From: Paenibacillus sp. JZ16
GTDB lineage: Bacteria; Bacillota; Bacilli; Paenibacillales; Paenibacillaceae
NCBI RefSeq assembly: GCF_015326965.1
Contig: NZ_CP017659.1
Location: 4,034,501 to 4,098,500, forward strand
Length of the DNA: 64,000 bases
Direction of reading: 5' to 3'
The notes under the pieces are model-generated. The model searched no databases, was not told the DNA's origin, and saw only the letters and a program-made list of their open reading frames with translations. The position numbers and the translations under genes are program-made. Positions 9,793 to 18,349 of this stretch are shown piece after piece (positions within the stretch are counted from its first letter, which is position 1; the number at the start of each line of letters is the position of its first letter).

Positions 9793-11399
9793 CGATTCGC
9801 CCCTTGGGACGCGTCCTCCTTCATCAAGCGGCTCCGGTACTCGCTTGGCGTCATTCGCTCCAGCTTCTCGAATTGCGTGACGAAATAGTCCGGGTTGCTG
9901 AAGCCGACCCGTTCCGCCACCTCATAGATGCGCAGATCCGTCTGGCGCAGCAATCGCTTCGCTTCGTTCACGCGCAGCTGCAGCAGGAAGTCATTAAAGT
10001 AAATGCCATACGCCTTTTTGAAAAGCTGTCCCAAATACACCGGGTTCATATAGAACTTCCCTGCGATGCCCTTCAGGCTGATATTCTCATGATAATGGGC
10101 CTCGATATAAGCCCGGATCTTCTGGATTCCGCCCTTGTGCTGCTCCTTGCGAAGGTGCGCGATATAGTTCGCGCTCTCAATGGCGAATTCCGTGAACAAC
10201 CGCTTCAGCCCCTGAAGCGACAAGTTGCAGTCATGCCATTCGGTCATCGGCTCCAAACTGGATAGCCGGCTCTGATCCCCGTCCATGCTGCCGAGCACCC
10301 GGACCACGCCCAGCACGCATTGGTTGATTGCCGTCTTCACCGCTTCGGGAGCATACAACTTCTCCCGGAAGGATTCGAACAGCAGGCGAATCGTCACTTC
10401 CAACTTCTCGAAATGCAGCTCCTCGATCTGCTCCAGAAACTGCTCGTAAAGCCCCTCTTCCAGCCCGATGTAGTTAAGGCCGTGCTGGGAGGCCTCCTCA
10501 TGGATCACAATGCCGCTCTCATCATAGATATATTTGTACAGGAGTGATTCTTTGGCCGTTTCGTATGCCTCCTGAATGCGGGACAGCTGCAACACCGGTT
10601 GACCAAAATAAACAAAGATTCGTTCGTGGCCCGAATCGGCAAGCGATTGCTGAAGGCGTCTGGCAAATCCCCGCTGACACCCCTGGAACGAGTGCAGGAT
10701 GCTGCCCGGAACGATAATGCCGATTCGATTGCGGTGCTCATGCAGGTAGAAGGGCTGTTCTCCATTCGAGATCGCAAGGAGAGCCGCCTCCACCCTGTCC
10801 TTGAATTCTGCTCTGCCATCGTCATTGCCGTTCGCCGCCGAAGCCTGCTGGTAGTCATTCCGTTCGACAAAGACGTAGAACAGGCGACTCTCCGGCTGAA
10901 GCTCGAGGCGTTGCTCCCATTCCTGCAGCAGCGCCTCATCGGCTTCTCCTATAATGAGTGATTCCATCAGGGCCCCGGACAACAGCCTCTCTTCTCTCAA
11001 GCGAGCCTCGCGGTCTGATTTTAGCCGCTCGCTGAGCCGAACCAGCGCATGGCTGAATTCCGTCTCATCAATCGGTTTCAGAATGAAATCATGCACGCCA
11101 TAGCGGACGGCCTGCTGGGCATAATTGAAATCATCGTATCCGCTTACAATAATGAAATACGGCTTGACGATGTCCTTCGTGACGACATGCCTGATCAGCT
11201 CGAGTCCATCCAGCACCGGCATGCGGATATCGGTGATGACCACATCCGGTTGAAGCCGTTCAATCAGTTCCAGCGCATCTTCCCCGTTATCCGCCTCATC
11301 TACAATTTGAAAGCCGCAGGCTTCCCAATCAATCAGCTTCAGGAGCCCTTTGCGCGTAAACACCTCGTCATCCACTAATATCGCCCGGTTCCTTTGCAC
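9789..11399 (-). CDS. YesN-type response regulator with AraC DNA-binding domain
   Basis: Cytoplasmic transcription regulator, 536 residues from a GTG at 11399 chosen for GAGGGGG 7 bases upstream. The receiver domain starts AILVDDE and has its phospho-acceptor Asp in VVITDIRMP (about residue 57). A long middle region follows, and the C-terminal 100 residues form the double helix-turn-helix of the AraC family (IRAYIEAHYHENISLKGIAGKF, VAERVGFSNPDYFVTQFEK). It probably activates the importer/xylanase/glucuronidase operon just downstream, as in other YesMN-controlled pectin and xylan loci. Confidence 0.94.
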   Translation of the reverse strand: MQRNRAILVDDEVFTRKGLLKLIDWEACGFQIVDEADNGEDALELIERLQPDVVITDIRMPVLDGLELIRHVVTKDIVKPYFIIVSGYDDFNYAQQAVRYGVHDFILKPIDETEFSHALVRLSERLKSDREARLREERLLSGALMESLIIGEADEALLQEWEQRLELQPESRLFYVFVERNDYQQASAANGNDDGRAEFKDRVEAALLAISNGEQPFYLHEHRNRIGIIVPGSILHSFQGCQRGFARRLQQSLADSGHERIFVYFGQPVLQLSRIQEAYETAKESLLYKYIYDESGIVIHEEASQHGLNYIGLEEGLYEQFLEQIEELHFEKLEVTIRLLFESFREKLYAPEAVKTAINQCVLGVVRVLGSMDGDQSRLSSLEPMTEWHDCNLSLQGLKRLFTEFAIESANYIAHLRKEQHKGGIQKIRAYIEAHYHENISLKGIAGKFYMNPVYLGQLFKKAYGIYFNDFLLQLRVNEAKRLLRQTDLRIYEVAERVGFSNPDYFVTQFEKLERMTPSEYRSRLMKEDASQGANR

Positions 11400-11510
11400 G
11401 GTATGTCCCCCTCGCCTGTTCAAACACATCTGCTGTCACATATCTTCTATCTGACCATCAGCAAACGCTTTCATATAGTAAGTCTATTGTTCATGCTCCG
11501 CATGCAATTG

Positions 11511-12914
11511 TCAATGGATTTGAAAATAGCGCTCGGCATTGTGGTAGCAAATGTCCTGGATAATGGCACCGATATATTCATAATCGGCGGGCAATTCCCC
11601 TTCCTTGATCCAGTCCCCGAACAGGCGGCACAGCACTCTGCGGAAATATTCATGCCTCGGGAACGACATAAAACTCCTGGAATCGGTCAGCATGCCGACA
11701 AAGGTGCTAATCAGCCCCATGGAAGACAACGCGGTGAGCTGCTTCAGCATCCCTTCCTTTTGATCGTGGAACCACCAAGCGGAACCGAGCTGAAGCTTGC
11801 CCTCGACGCCAGCCGACTGGAAATTCCCGATCGTGGTAGCGATCATTTCGTAATGCGAGGAATACAGGCTGTACACAATGGTTTTCGGCAGCTGATCGTT
11901 CCTGTCGAGCCTGCTTAGAAAACCGTTCAGGCTTTCCGCCAGATGGAAATCGAGAATCGAGTCATACCCGCTGTCCTTGCCGATCTTCGAGAACATGCGC
12001 GCATTATTGTTCCGGATCGCCCCAATGTGCAGTTGCATGGTCCAGCCCTTGGCGTGATACATTTCTCCGAGCTTGAGCAGGGTATAGGTGCGATATTTCC
12101 GATCCTCAAGCGGTGTGAGGCTGCCCCCACTGATCGCTTTGCCGTAAATGTCCGCAACCTCTTGTTCATCGGCTTGTTCGAAAGGAAACGCGCCAAAGCC
12201 GTGATCCGACAGGCGACAGCCATGATCATGGAAATATTGAATCCGCTCCTGCAGGGCATCCAGCAATCCCTGATAGGTATCCACGGCTATACCGGCCGTT
12301 GTTCCCAGGTTCTGTGCATAGGTGGTGAAATCCGGGTTCGTGACATCCAGCACCCGATCCGGCCGGAATGCAGGGGCAACGATGGTCGACAATTCCCCAT
12401 GATCCCGAATGGCCCGATGATACTCCAGCGAATCAACGGGATCATCTGTCGTGCAGGCCACTTTGACCTTGAATTTCTCCAGAATTCCGCCTGCCCGCAA
12501 GGCAGGAGCCTTCAGCTGCTCATTGCAAGCTTCCCAGATCTCCTTAGCATTATCAGCGGTCAACCGCTCTTGAATCCCGAAATAACGGGTCAACTCCAGA
12601 TGGGTCCAATGATAGAGCGGATTGCCCACCAAGCGCGGAACGCATTCCGCCCAGGCCATGAACTTGGCTTCGGCGCTGGCACCGCCTGTAATCAGCTCTT
12701 CGTCGACGCCAAGCCAGCGCATCGCCCTCCACTTGTAGTGATCCCCCTCCAGCCAAAGCTCCGTCAGGTTGTCGAACTGCCGGTTGATCGCGATATCCTT
12801 CGGGTTTAAATGGTTGTGGTAATCGAATATCGGCATCCCTTCCGCATAATCATAAAAGAGTTTCTTTGCGCTGTTGCTGTTTAGGAGCAGGTTTTCCGTG
12901 TCCAAACGGCTCAT
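11511..12914 (-). CDS. uxaC: Uronate isomerase
   Basis: Converts D-glucuronate to D-fructuronate (and galacturonate to tagaturonate), the first cytoplasmic step for the glucuronate freed by AguA. 467 residues, full length for the family, with the amidohydrolase-type metal motif HxH in DYHNHL (residues 33-35) and the conserved TDDPVDSLEYH and DVSDHGF-like (LSDHGFGAFPF) segments. GGAGGG lies 7 bases before the ATG. It is first of the minus-strand genes, 112 bases before the regulator gene, and divergent to gntR/uxuA/uxuB across a shared palindrome. Confidence 0.96.
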   Translation of the reverse strand: MSRLDTENLLLNSNSAKKLFYDYAEGMPIFDYHNHLNPKDIAINRQFDNLTELWLEGDHYKWRAMRWLGVDEELITGGASAEAKFMAWAECVPRLVGNPLYHWTHLELTRYFGIQERLTADNAKEIWEACNEQLKAPALRAGGILEKFKVKVACTTDDPVDSLEYHRAIRDHGELSTIVAPAFRPDRVLDVTNPDFTTYAQNLGTTAGIAVDTYQGLLDALQERIQYFHDHGCRLSDHGFGAFPFEQADEQEVADIYGKAISGGSLTPLEDRKYRTYTLLKLGEMYHAKGWTMQLHIGAIRNNNARMFSKIGKDSGYDSILDFHLAESLNGFLSRLDRNDQLPKTIVYSLYSSHYEMIATTIGNFQSAGVEGKLQLGSAWWFHDQKEGMLKQLTALSSMGLISTFVGMLTDSRSFMSFPRHEYFRRVLCRLFGDWIKEGELPADYEYIGAIIQDICYHNAERYFQIH

Positions 12915-12948
12915 GTGATCGCCCTCCGATTCTTATTTCGATTTTCAG

Positions 12949-12982
12949 TTCCATACTACCATACAAGTATGGTAGTATGGAA
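12949..12982. promoter_or_regulatory. Perfect 34-bp palindrome, operator between uxaC and gntR
   Basis: The left arm TTCCATACTACCATAC (16 bases) is exactly repeated in inverted form after two central bases. It lies 35 bases from the uxaC start and 20 bases from the GTG of the GntR gene, so a protein bound here would control both directions. Within each arm the unit CATAC/GTATG occurs twice. FadR-type GntR proteins usually bind palindromes of the TGGTnnnACCA kind, so the neighbouring regulator is the obvious ligand. Confidence 0.85.
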
Positions 12983-13001
12983 TACATTAGGAGGTGATGC
13001 A

Positions 13002-13679
13002 GTGGTAGAATCTTTGCGATTACAGCCAGGATCGGCCGGAAATATCGTGTACTCCAAGCTTAAGCAGCAAATTGTCAGTCTGGAGCTGCCGCCGGGAACG
13101 GCTCTATCCGAGAAGGAGGTTTCCCTATCCTTCGAGGTCAGCCGGACGCCGGTACGGGAAAGCTTTGTCCGTTTGGCCCAGGAGGATCTTGTTGTGGTGC
13201 TTCCCCAGCGCGGCACGCGTGTCTCGCTCATCGATTCGGAGTTGGTCGAGGAAGCGCGCTTCATGCGCGAGCAGCTGGAGAAAGCCGTGGTCCGGCTTGC
13301 CTGCGAAAGCTTTCCCGAGGATAAATTCGCCGAGCTGGAGCACAATCTGTCCGAGCAGCGCGAGAGCATCGAGAAGCATGACGGCAAGCATATGTTTGAT
13401 CTGGATGAGGCCTTTCATCGTATTTTGTTCGAAGGCTGCCGTAAGGTCGGCACATGGAACGTGCTGCAGCAGATGAACGCTCATCTGAACCGGAGCCGGA
13501 TGTTATGGTTGTCCGCCGATCCGAATTGGACCAACCTGTACGAGCAGCATCGGGAGATCGCGGACGCGATTTCACGTCATGACGCCGATCATGCCGAACG
13601 GGAAATGCAGGCGCATCTCAGCCTGATCATCTCCAATCTGGCCGTGCTGAAAGAGAAGCATCCCGATTATTTTAAATAA
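13002..13679 (+). CDS. GntR-family regulator, FadR/FCD type (uronate regulator)
   Basis: Likely UxuR/ExuR-like repressor of uronate genes that releases DNA on binding a uronate intermediate. The GTG at 13002 is chosen because AGGAGGTGATG lies just upstream and an upstream frame would read through the palindrome; 225 residues. N-terminal winged helix-turn-helix (about 12-75, with LSEKEVSLSFEVSRTPVRESFVRL) and a C-terminal all-helical FCD effector domain with the metal-binding type residues Asp/His in DLDEAFHRILF and further His near the C-terminus. Autoregulation is likely, since the operator sits in its own leader. Confidence 0.93.
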   Translation: MVESLRLQPGSAGNIVYSKLKQQIVSLELPPGTALSEKEVSLSFEVSRTPVRESFVRLAQEDLVVVLPQRGTRVSLIDSELVEEARFMREQLEKAVVRLACESFPEDKFAELEHNLSEQRESIEKHDGKHMFDLDEAFHRILFEGCRKVGTWNVLQQMNAHLNRSRMLWLSADPNWTNLYEQHREIADAISRHDADHAEREMQAHLSLIISNLAVLKEKHPDYFK

Positions 13680-13799
13680 AGCAATCCAGGCGGATAGACT
13701 TAGCCGTTCGCAGGCTTCCATCTTGGCGGTGCACTCGTAACTTGCAAAATTCCCAGCAGCTTTGCGTTAACTCCTTAAACTTGTAAAGGCGGTGAAGAA

Positions 13800-14897
13800 A
13801 TGCGCATGGTATTCAGGTGGTTTGGCGAGGGCAACGATACGGTCTCGCTGGATCAGATTAGACAAATCCCCGGCGTGGAGGGCATCGTATGGGCACTTCA
13901 CGATATTCCTGTCGGCGAGGAATGGCCGATGGAGCGAATTGAAGAAATCGCGGACCAGGCAAAAGCGTACGGCCTTCATATTGACGTCGTCGAAAGCGTC
14001 AATGTGCATGAGGATATCAAGCTTGGGCTGCCCTCGCGGGATCAGTACATAGCCAACTACATCCGGACGATTGAGAAATTGGGCCAGGTCGGCGTCAAGG
14101 TCATCTGCTACAATTTCATGCCGGTGTTTGACTGGGCTAGAACCGATCTCCATAAGCAGACTGCCGATGGATCGACGGCTCTCTTCTTTGAGAAGGCCAA
14201 GATCCACGGCATTGATCCGATGGAGCTGGTACAGACGATCAACCGAAACAGCACGCTTACGATGCCAGGCTGGGAACCGGAGCGCTTGGCGCATCTGACC
14301 TCCCTGTTCGAAGCATACCGCGGCGTTACCGAGGACGATCTGTGGCGCAACCTCGAATATTTCTTAAGCGCCGTCATCCCGGCTGCCGAGAAGAACGGCA
14401 TCCGAATGGCTATTCACCCGGATGATCCGCCTTGGCCGATCTTCGGTCTGCCACGGGTCATTACCAGCCAGGAGAATCTGCGGAGATTCCTCAAGCTATA
14501 CGATAGTCCGGCGAACAGCTTGACCCTGTGCAGCGGTTCGCTTGGCGCCAATCCGGATAATGACATCGTCTCCATGATCCATGAGTTCCATGACCGGATT
14601 CCATTTGCGCACATCCGGAATGTACGCGTCTTTGATAACGGCGACTTCATTGAAACGTCCCACCGTACCGAGGACGGTACCGTTGATATTTCCGGCATTG
14701 TGCAAGCCTATCATGACAACGGTTTCACCGGATATGTAAGACCCGATCACGGGCGGCATATCTGGGGTGAGCAGTGCCGTCCGGGTTACGGTCTGTATGA
14801 CCGCGCCCTCGGCATTATGTATCTCTGGGGGCTGTGGGACGCTTACAGCCGGGAGCGTGCGGGACGCGCAGCTCAGCTGAAGGAGGCTGTTCAATGA
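13800..14897 (+). CDS. uxuA: Mannonate dehydratase
   Basis: Dehydrates D-mannonate to 2-keto-3-deoxygluconate in the cytoplasm. 365 residues from an ATG preceded by AAAGGCGGTGAAGAA. Family marks include the start [15 protein letters not shown], the substrate/metal region [33 protein letters not shown], the metal-site FAHIRNVR and [13 protein letters not shown]. Its stop overlaps the next start (ATGA). The kinase and aldolase needed after 2-keto-3-deoxygluconate are not in this window. Confidence 0.97.
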   Translation: MRMVFRWFGEGNDTVSLDQIRQIPGVEGIVWALHDIPVGEEWPMERIEEIADQAKAYGLHIDVVESVNVHEDIKLGLPSRDQYIANYIRTIEKLGQVGVKVICYNFMPVFDWARTDLHKQTADGSTALFFEKAKIHGIDPMELVQTINRNSTLTMPGWEPERLAHLTSLFEAYRGVTEDDLWRNLEYFLSAVIPAAEKNGIRMAIHPDDPPWPIFGLPRVITSQENLRRFLKLYDSPANSLTLCSGSLGANPDNDIVSMIHEFHDRIPFAHIRNVRVFDNGDFIETSHRTEDGTVDISGIVQAYHDNGFTGYVRPDHGRHIWGEQCRPGYGLYDRALGIMYLWGLWDAYSRERAGRAAQLKEAVQ

Positions 14898-15829
14898 GTG
14901 AGGTAAATATCCATGCAACGGGTACATCTGAACCCGGACCAAGCGGAGTTTCTCATGAATCCACGCCACAAGTGACGTCATCCCTTCCCATTCATCCGTC
15001 ATTAAACGGGAAGACGGTTGTTATTACGGGCGGCTCCGGGGTGCTGTGCCGGGCAATGGCTTTGGAGCTGGGCCGGCAAGGTGCCAAGGTCGCCGTCCTG
15101 AATCGTACGGCCGAGAAAGGGCAGCAGGTGGCGGATGAAATTACGGCAGCCGGCGGTACAGCGATTGCCGTTTCCTGCGATGTAACGGATGTGGAAAGCG
15201 TCCGGCAAGCGGAAAAGGCTGTGCGCGAGTCTTTCGGACCTTGCGATATCCTCATTAACGGAGCCGGCGGTAACCGGAAAGACGCGAATACAACCAACGA
15301 AATTTTCCGTCCGGAGGATGTGGGGCAGCCGGATCTGACAACCTTTTTCGGGTTAAGCGTACCTGGCTTCCGCAGCGTATTCGATTTGAACTTCATCGGC
15401 ACGCTGATACCGACGCAAGTCTTTGCAGAAGGGATGCTGGGACGTCCCGGGGCCGTCGTGCTGAATATCTCGTCCATGAGCGCACCCAGCCCGATGACCA
15501 AGGTCCCGGCTTACAGTGCAGCCAAAGCGGCCATCAACAACTTCACGCAGTGGCTGTCCGTACATCTCGCGGAATCCGGCATTCGCGTGAACGCGATCGC
15601 GCCAGGCTTTTTCCTGACCGAGCAGAACCGCAATCTGCTGACCCATAGCGACGGTTCATTAACCGAGCGCTCTCATAAAATCATCTCCCATACCCCCATG
15701 AGACGGTTCGGCGTGCCGGAGGATCTGCTCGGCACCCTGCTCTGGCTTGTGGATGATCAGACCTCCGGGTTCGTCACCGGAACGGTGATTCCCGTAGACG
15801 GCGGCTTCATGGCTTATTCCGGCGTATAA
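14894..15829 (+). CDS. uxuB: D-mannonate oxidoreductase (fructuronate reductase), SDR type
   Basis: Reduces D-fructuronate to D-mannonate with NAD(P)H. Start at ATG 14894, which overlaps the uxuA stop and has AAGGAGG 7 bases upstream; 311 residues. A 35-residue Ser/Thr/Pro-rich N-terminal tail precedes the Rossmann domain. The glycine motif reads TGGSGVLC where most homologues have Gly at the last position; NGAGGN follows, and the catalytic pair is in AYSAAK. The protein is the short-chain type used by Bacillus (YjmF), not the long-chain E. coli UxuB, so the symbol follows function. Terminator 15 bases downstream. Confidence 0.92.
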   Translation: MSEVNIHATGTSEPGPSGVSHESTPQVTSSLPIHPSLNGKTVVITGGSGVLCRAMALELGRQGAKVAVLNRTAEKGQQVADEITAAGGTAIAVSCDVTDVESVRQAEKAVRESFGPCDILINGAGGNRKDANTTNEIFRPEDVGQPDLTTFFGLSVPGFRSVFDLNFIGTLIPTQVFAEGMLGRPGAVVLNISSMSAPSPMTKVPAYSAAKAAINNFTQWLSVHLAESGIRVNAIAPGFFLTEQNRNLLTHSDGSLTERSHKIISHTPMRRFGVPEDLLGTLLWLVDDQTSGFVTGTVIPVDGGFMAYSGV

Positions 15830-15844
15830 CGGATTACTATGCAG

Positions 15845-15891
15845 CAGGGCCGGTTTAAGATCCTATGATCTTAAATCGGCCCTGTTTTTTT
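15845..15891 (+). terminator. Rho-independent terminator after uxuB
   Basis: CAGGGCCGGTTTAAGATC pairs with GATCTTAAATCGGCCCTG across a 4-base loop and is followed by seven T on the plus strand. It also separates the convergent sigma-factor gene. Confidence 0.93.
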
Positions 15892-15894
15892 GCA

Positions 15895-16767
15895 TCACGG
15901 CAACTGTATATGCCTGAGTTTATCCGGATTTGCCACGGTATAAATCGTTTCGATCCGATGGTTCTTAAAAGCAAAAGAATAAATGAATTGGACACCGTTA
16001 TCCAACCGGATCCGCATTCCCGGCAGACCATTGACGGTAAGATAAGAGTACGCATATTGTCCTTCATACATTTTAAGCAGGTTCAGATGCAATTGGATCA
16101 CTTTATGGACTCCAACCACAGGAATTTGCGCAGCTCTGACTTTACCGCCACCGTCCGAGTAGAGAACGACATTTTCGCTTAACAGCTCCAGCAGCTTACT
16201 CGTATTCCCCCGTAAGAGGGAGTCCACAAAATCCTTGATCTGCGCCTCCGCCACCGAGATCGAGGGTCTCTGATCAGGATCAAAATGAATGCTGCTCTTA
16301 GCGCGGCGGAAGATTTGACGGCAATTGGCACTGCTTTTTCCCAGAATTTCAGCAATTTCGTCATAGGAATAATGAAAAATCTCGCGGAGAAGAAAAACAG
16401 CTCTTTCCACCGCGTTAAGCTGCTGAAGGAGCAGCAGGTATGCTGTAGAAATGGACTCTTGCTGCTCTACGATAAGCGAAGGGTCCGTCTCTGACGCCAT
16501 ATTCTCGATCAAGGGTTCCGGCAGCCAGGGACCGACGTACAGCTCGCGCTTTTTGGCAGAAGAGCGCAGCAAATCCAAGCAGCGATTCGTTACGATTTTG
16601 TACAGAAACGCTCTCTCATTGCGAATGTCCTGCGGATGGGGCAATTGGTTATAGCTGATGAAGGCCTCCTGTACGATATCTTCCGCATCCATCACACTTC
16701 CCAGCATCCGGTAAGCTAACGAGAACAGAGCGGATCGATAGCTTTTATACAATAACTCTGTGCTCAT
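15895..16767 (-). CDS. ECF41-type RNA polymerase sigma factor with SnoaL-like C-terminal domain
   Basis: Extracytoplasmic-function sigma factor whose activity is set by its own C-terminal extension instead of an anti-sigma factor. ATG 16767 (MSTELLYKSY) has AAAGGA upstream; 290 residues. Sigma region 2 is at about 5-70 (DAEDIVQEAFI), region 4 at about 115-165 (AVFLLREIFHYSYDEIAEIL), and a SnoaL-like domain at about 180-285. The hallmarks described for group ECF41 are visible: WLPEPL in the linker, DGGGK, and NPDKL near the C-terminus. Its start lies inside the end of the upstream flavoprotein gene (23-base overlap), so the two are co-translated. Confidence 0.93.
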   Translation of the reverse strand: MSTELLYKSYRSALFSLAYRMLGSVMDAEDIVQEAFISYNQLPHPQDIRNERAFLYKIVTNRCLDLLRSSAKKRELYVGPWLPEPLIENMASETDPSLIVEQQESISTAYLLLLQQLNAVERAVFLLREIFHYSYDEIAEILGKSSANCRQIFRRAKSSIHFDPDQRPSISVAEAQIKDFVDSLLRGNTSKLLELLSENVVLYSDGGGKVRAAQIPVVGVHKVIQLHLNLLKMYEGQYAYSYLTVNGLPGMRIRLDNGVQFIYSFAFKNHRIETIYTVANPDKLRHIQLP

Positions 16768-18043
16768 TCGGGGTCCTTTCCTCACTTTCAAGCGAGAGTA
16801 TATGCTGTACAGCCCGCTTGGCGCTTGCAGTTGCAGCATCAACCAAGAGTTCGCCATGCGCTGCCCATTCTCCCGCTACATACAACCCGCCGATTTCAGG
16901 GACGGCTGGACCCGGGTTCTCCTGACGTTTCACATGCATAAAATCGTGGCAGACCGTGATGTTAGGAAGGTATTGTTTCTCCACGAGCTCGTTGCGCCAA
17001 CCCGGCTGTACCAAGTCTAAGGTTTCTTCTAATTCCTGCAGATCCCTTCTTGCATCCTTCTCCTTGCCCTGATACTTAAGCAAGGTTATGACTTGTGCGC
17101 CATCATCACTCAGGTAAGCCGCTCGGGATTGATTCGAGAGAAAGACGGTTTGATCGAGGCCGTACACAAACTGCTGCTTCGGTTCCGGAAGACGACGCAG
17201 AGCTACATCCAAGCAAGCCGCTGTCACTTCGACCGCCTGCTCCTTCCAAGTATGAAGGGCGGTTTCTTCTGCATGGGGCACCAGTTCATGAGCCACAGCT
17301 GGCGGTGTGGTAAGAATAATATGGTTTGCTTCTATTTTCATGCCATCGCCGCAAAGGACGTGCCGTACCTTTCCATCGTGATGCTCAACCGAAATGACTT
17401 TATTCTTCGTTATGATTTGAACTCCCTGTTCCAGAGCCTTTTGTTTTAATTCATCGACCATGGCCCCCCAGCCCCGATCCAGATACAACACTCCCTTAAG
17501 CGCATGCTTAAGCTGCTGCAGTACAGGACCGGCAGCCTGCAGGTCAGGGGCTACCACATAACTCGCTGTACGCAATAGCGAATAGAATAAATTTCGTACC
17601 ATCGGATCCTGCACGTTACCCTCAATCCATTCGCGCAGACTCATGTTGTCGTACAGCTGCGTATCCAGTTTACCTAATTTCGCAAGCCAGGCGCCGAGCT
17701 CCATCTTGCCCTTCCAGGATAATAGAGGGGTGGTGAATAGGGATTTCACGCCCATGGGTAACGGACTTAGTTTCCCTTTCCAAATCCCGTACCCGTCAAT
17801 CGAAGGTTGGCCACCCGGCAATTGGAGCCCTAATTCGCGAAAGGTTGAAAGGGCATCTCCATGATATAAGGCATGCCCGCCCAGATTGAAGTAGGCTCCC
17901 TTCTTCTTATAGGTCATGGCCCGACCACCTAAACGCTCCTGCTTTTCAACGAGTATCGTCTGCTTCCCGGCTCTTGCCGCATAGATTGCAGCTGTTAAAC
18001 CGGCTACGCCTCCACCTACAACGGCTACGTCATATTCTAGCAT
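16745..18043 (-). CDS. FAD-dependent oxidoreductase (phytoene-desaturase-like amine oxidase fold), ECF41 partner
   Basis: Flavoprotein of 432 residues with the N-terminal dinucleotide motif VVGGGVAGLTAAIYAARAG, then VEKQERLGGRA, and a C-terminal FAD segment GLYVAGEWAAHGELLVDAATASAKRA. This places it in the NAD(P)-binding amine-oxidase/phytoene-desaturase-like superfamily; the substrate is unknown. AAAGGG lies upstream of the ATG. It overlaps the ECF41 sigma gene by 23 bases, and such sigma factors are typically encoded next to an oxidoreductase, DoxX or carboxymuconolactone decarboxylase gene that is their main target. The promoter upstream fits that: see 18077-18103. Confidence 0.9.
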   Translation of the reverse strand: MLEYDVAVVGGGVAGLTAAIYAARAGKQTILVEKQERLGGRAMTYKKKGAYFNLGGHALYHGDALSTFRELGLQLPGGQPSIDGYGIWKGKLSPLPMGVKSLFTTPLLSWKGKMELGAWLAKLGKLDTQLYDNMSLREWIEGNVQDPMVRNLFYSLLRTASYVVAPDLQAAGPVLQQLKHALKGVLYLDRGWGAMVDELKQKALEQGVQIITKNKVISVEHHDGKVRHVLCGDGMKIEANHIILTTPPAVAHELVPHAEETALHTWKEQAVEVTAACLDVALRRLPEPKQQFVYGLDQTVFLSNQSRAAYLSDDGAQVITLLKYQGKEKDARRDLQELEETLDLVQPGWRNELVEKQYLPNITVCHDFMHVKRQENPGPAVPEIGGLYVAGEWAAHGELLVDAATASAKRAVQHILSLESEERTPNEHRVIV

Positions 18044-18076
18044 CCGTCATCATCCCTTTCGGTTTTATACGGGTAT

Positions 18077-18103
18077 GACGGGCGAGGGCATCGAGATGTG
18101 ACA
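18077..18103 (-). promoter_or_regulatory. ECF41-type promoter upstream of the flavoprotein/sigma pair
   Basis: On the minus strand TGTCACA (18103-18097) is followed after exactly 16 bases by CGTC (18080-18077). This is the -35/-10 pair reported for ECF41 sigma factors. It lies 34 bases before the flavoprotein start, so the sigma factor is predicted to activate its own operon. Confidence 0.85.
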
Positions 18104-18273
18104 GGAATGAAGATCCAAACCGAAAATTCATGTTATTCATGATTTCAAGACTCCTGTAAAAAACCTCTATGGACGCACTTTCACAGATGACAGATTTACG
18201 CAGTTAGAGGAAGTTTTCCATGCGATATCAGGAAGTCACAAGCTTCGAAGTTATACTTTCTGATAACTTCAAT

Positions 18274-18304
18274 AAAACCCTCTTCAATTTCGAAGAGGGG
18301 TTTT
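18274..18304 (-). terminator. Terminator after the GH4 gene
   Basis: The stem AAAACCCCTCTTC / GAAGAGGGTTTT with a short GAAATT loop ends in TTTTATT on the minus strand, 46 bases after the GH4 stop. The rest of 18104-18349 shows no gene. Confidence 0.8.
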
Positions 18305-18349
18305 GCATGGCTCTATATCAAAATCGCACCGTTTGGGTTTCATTCCGCC

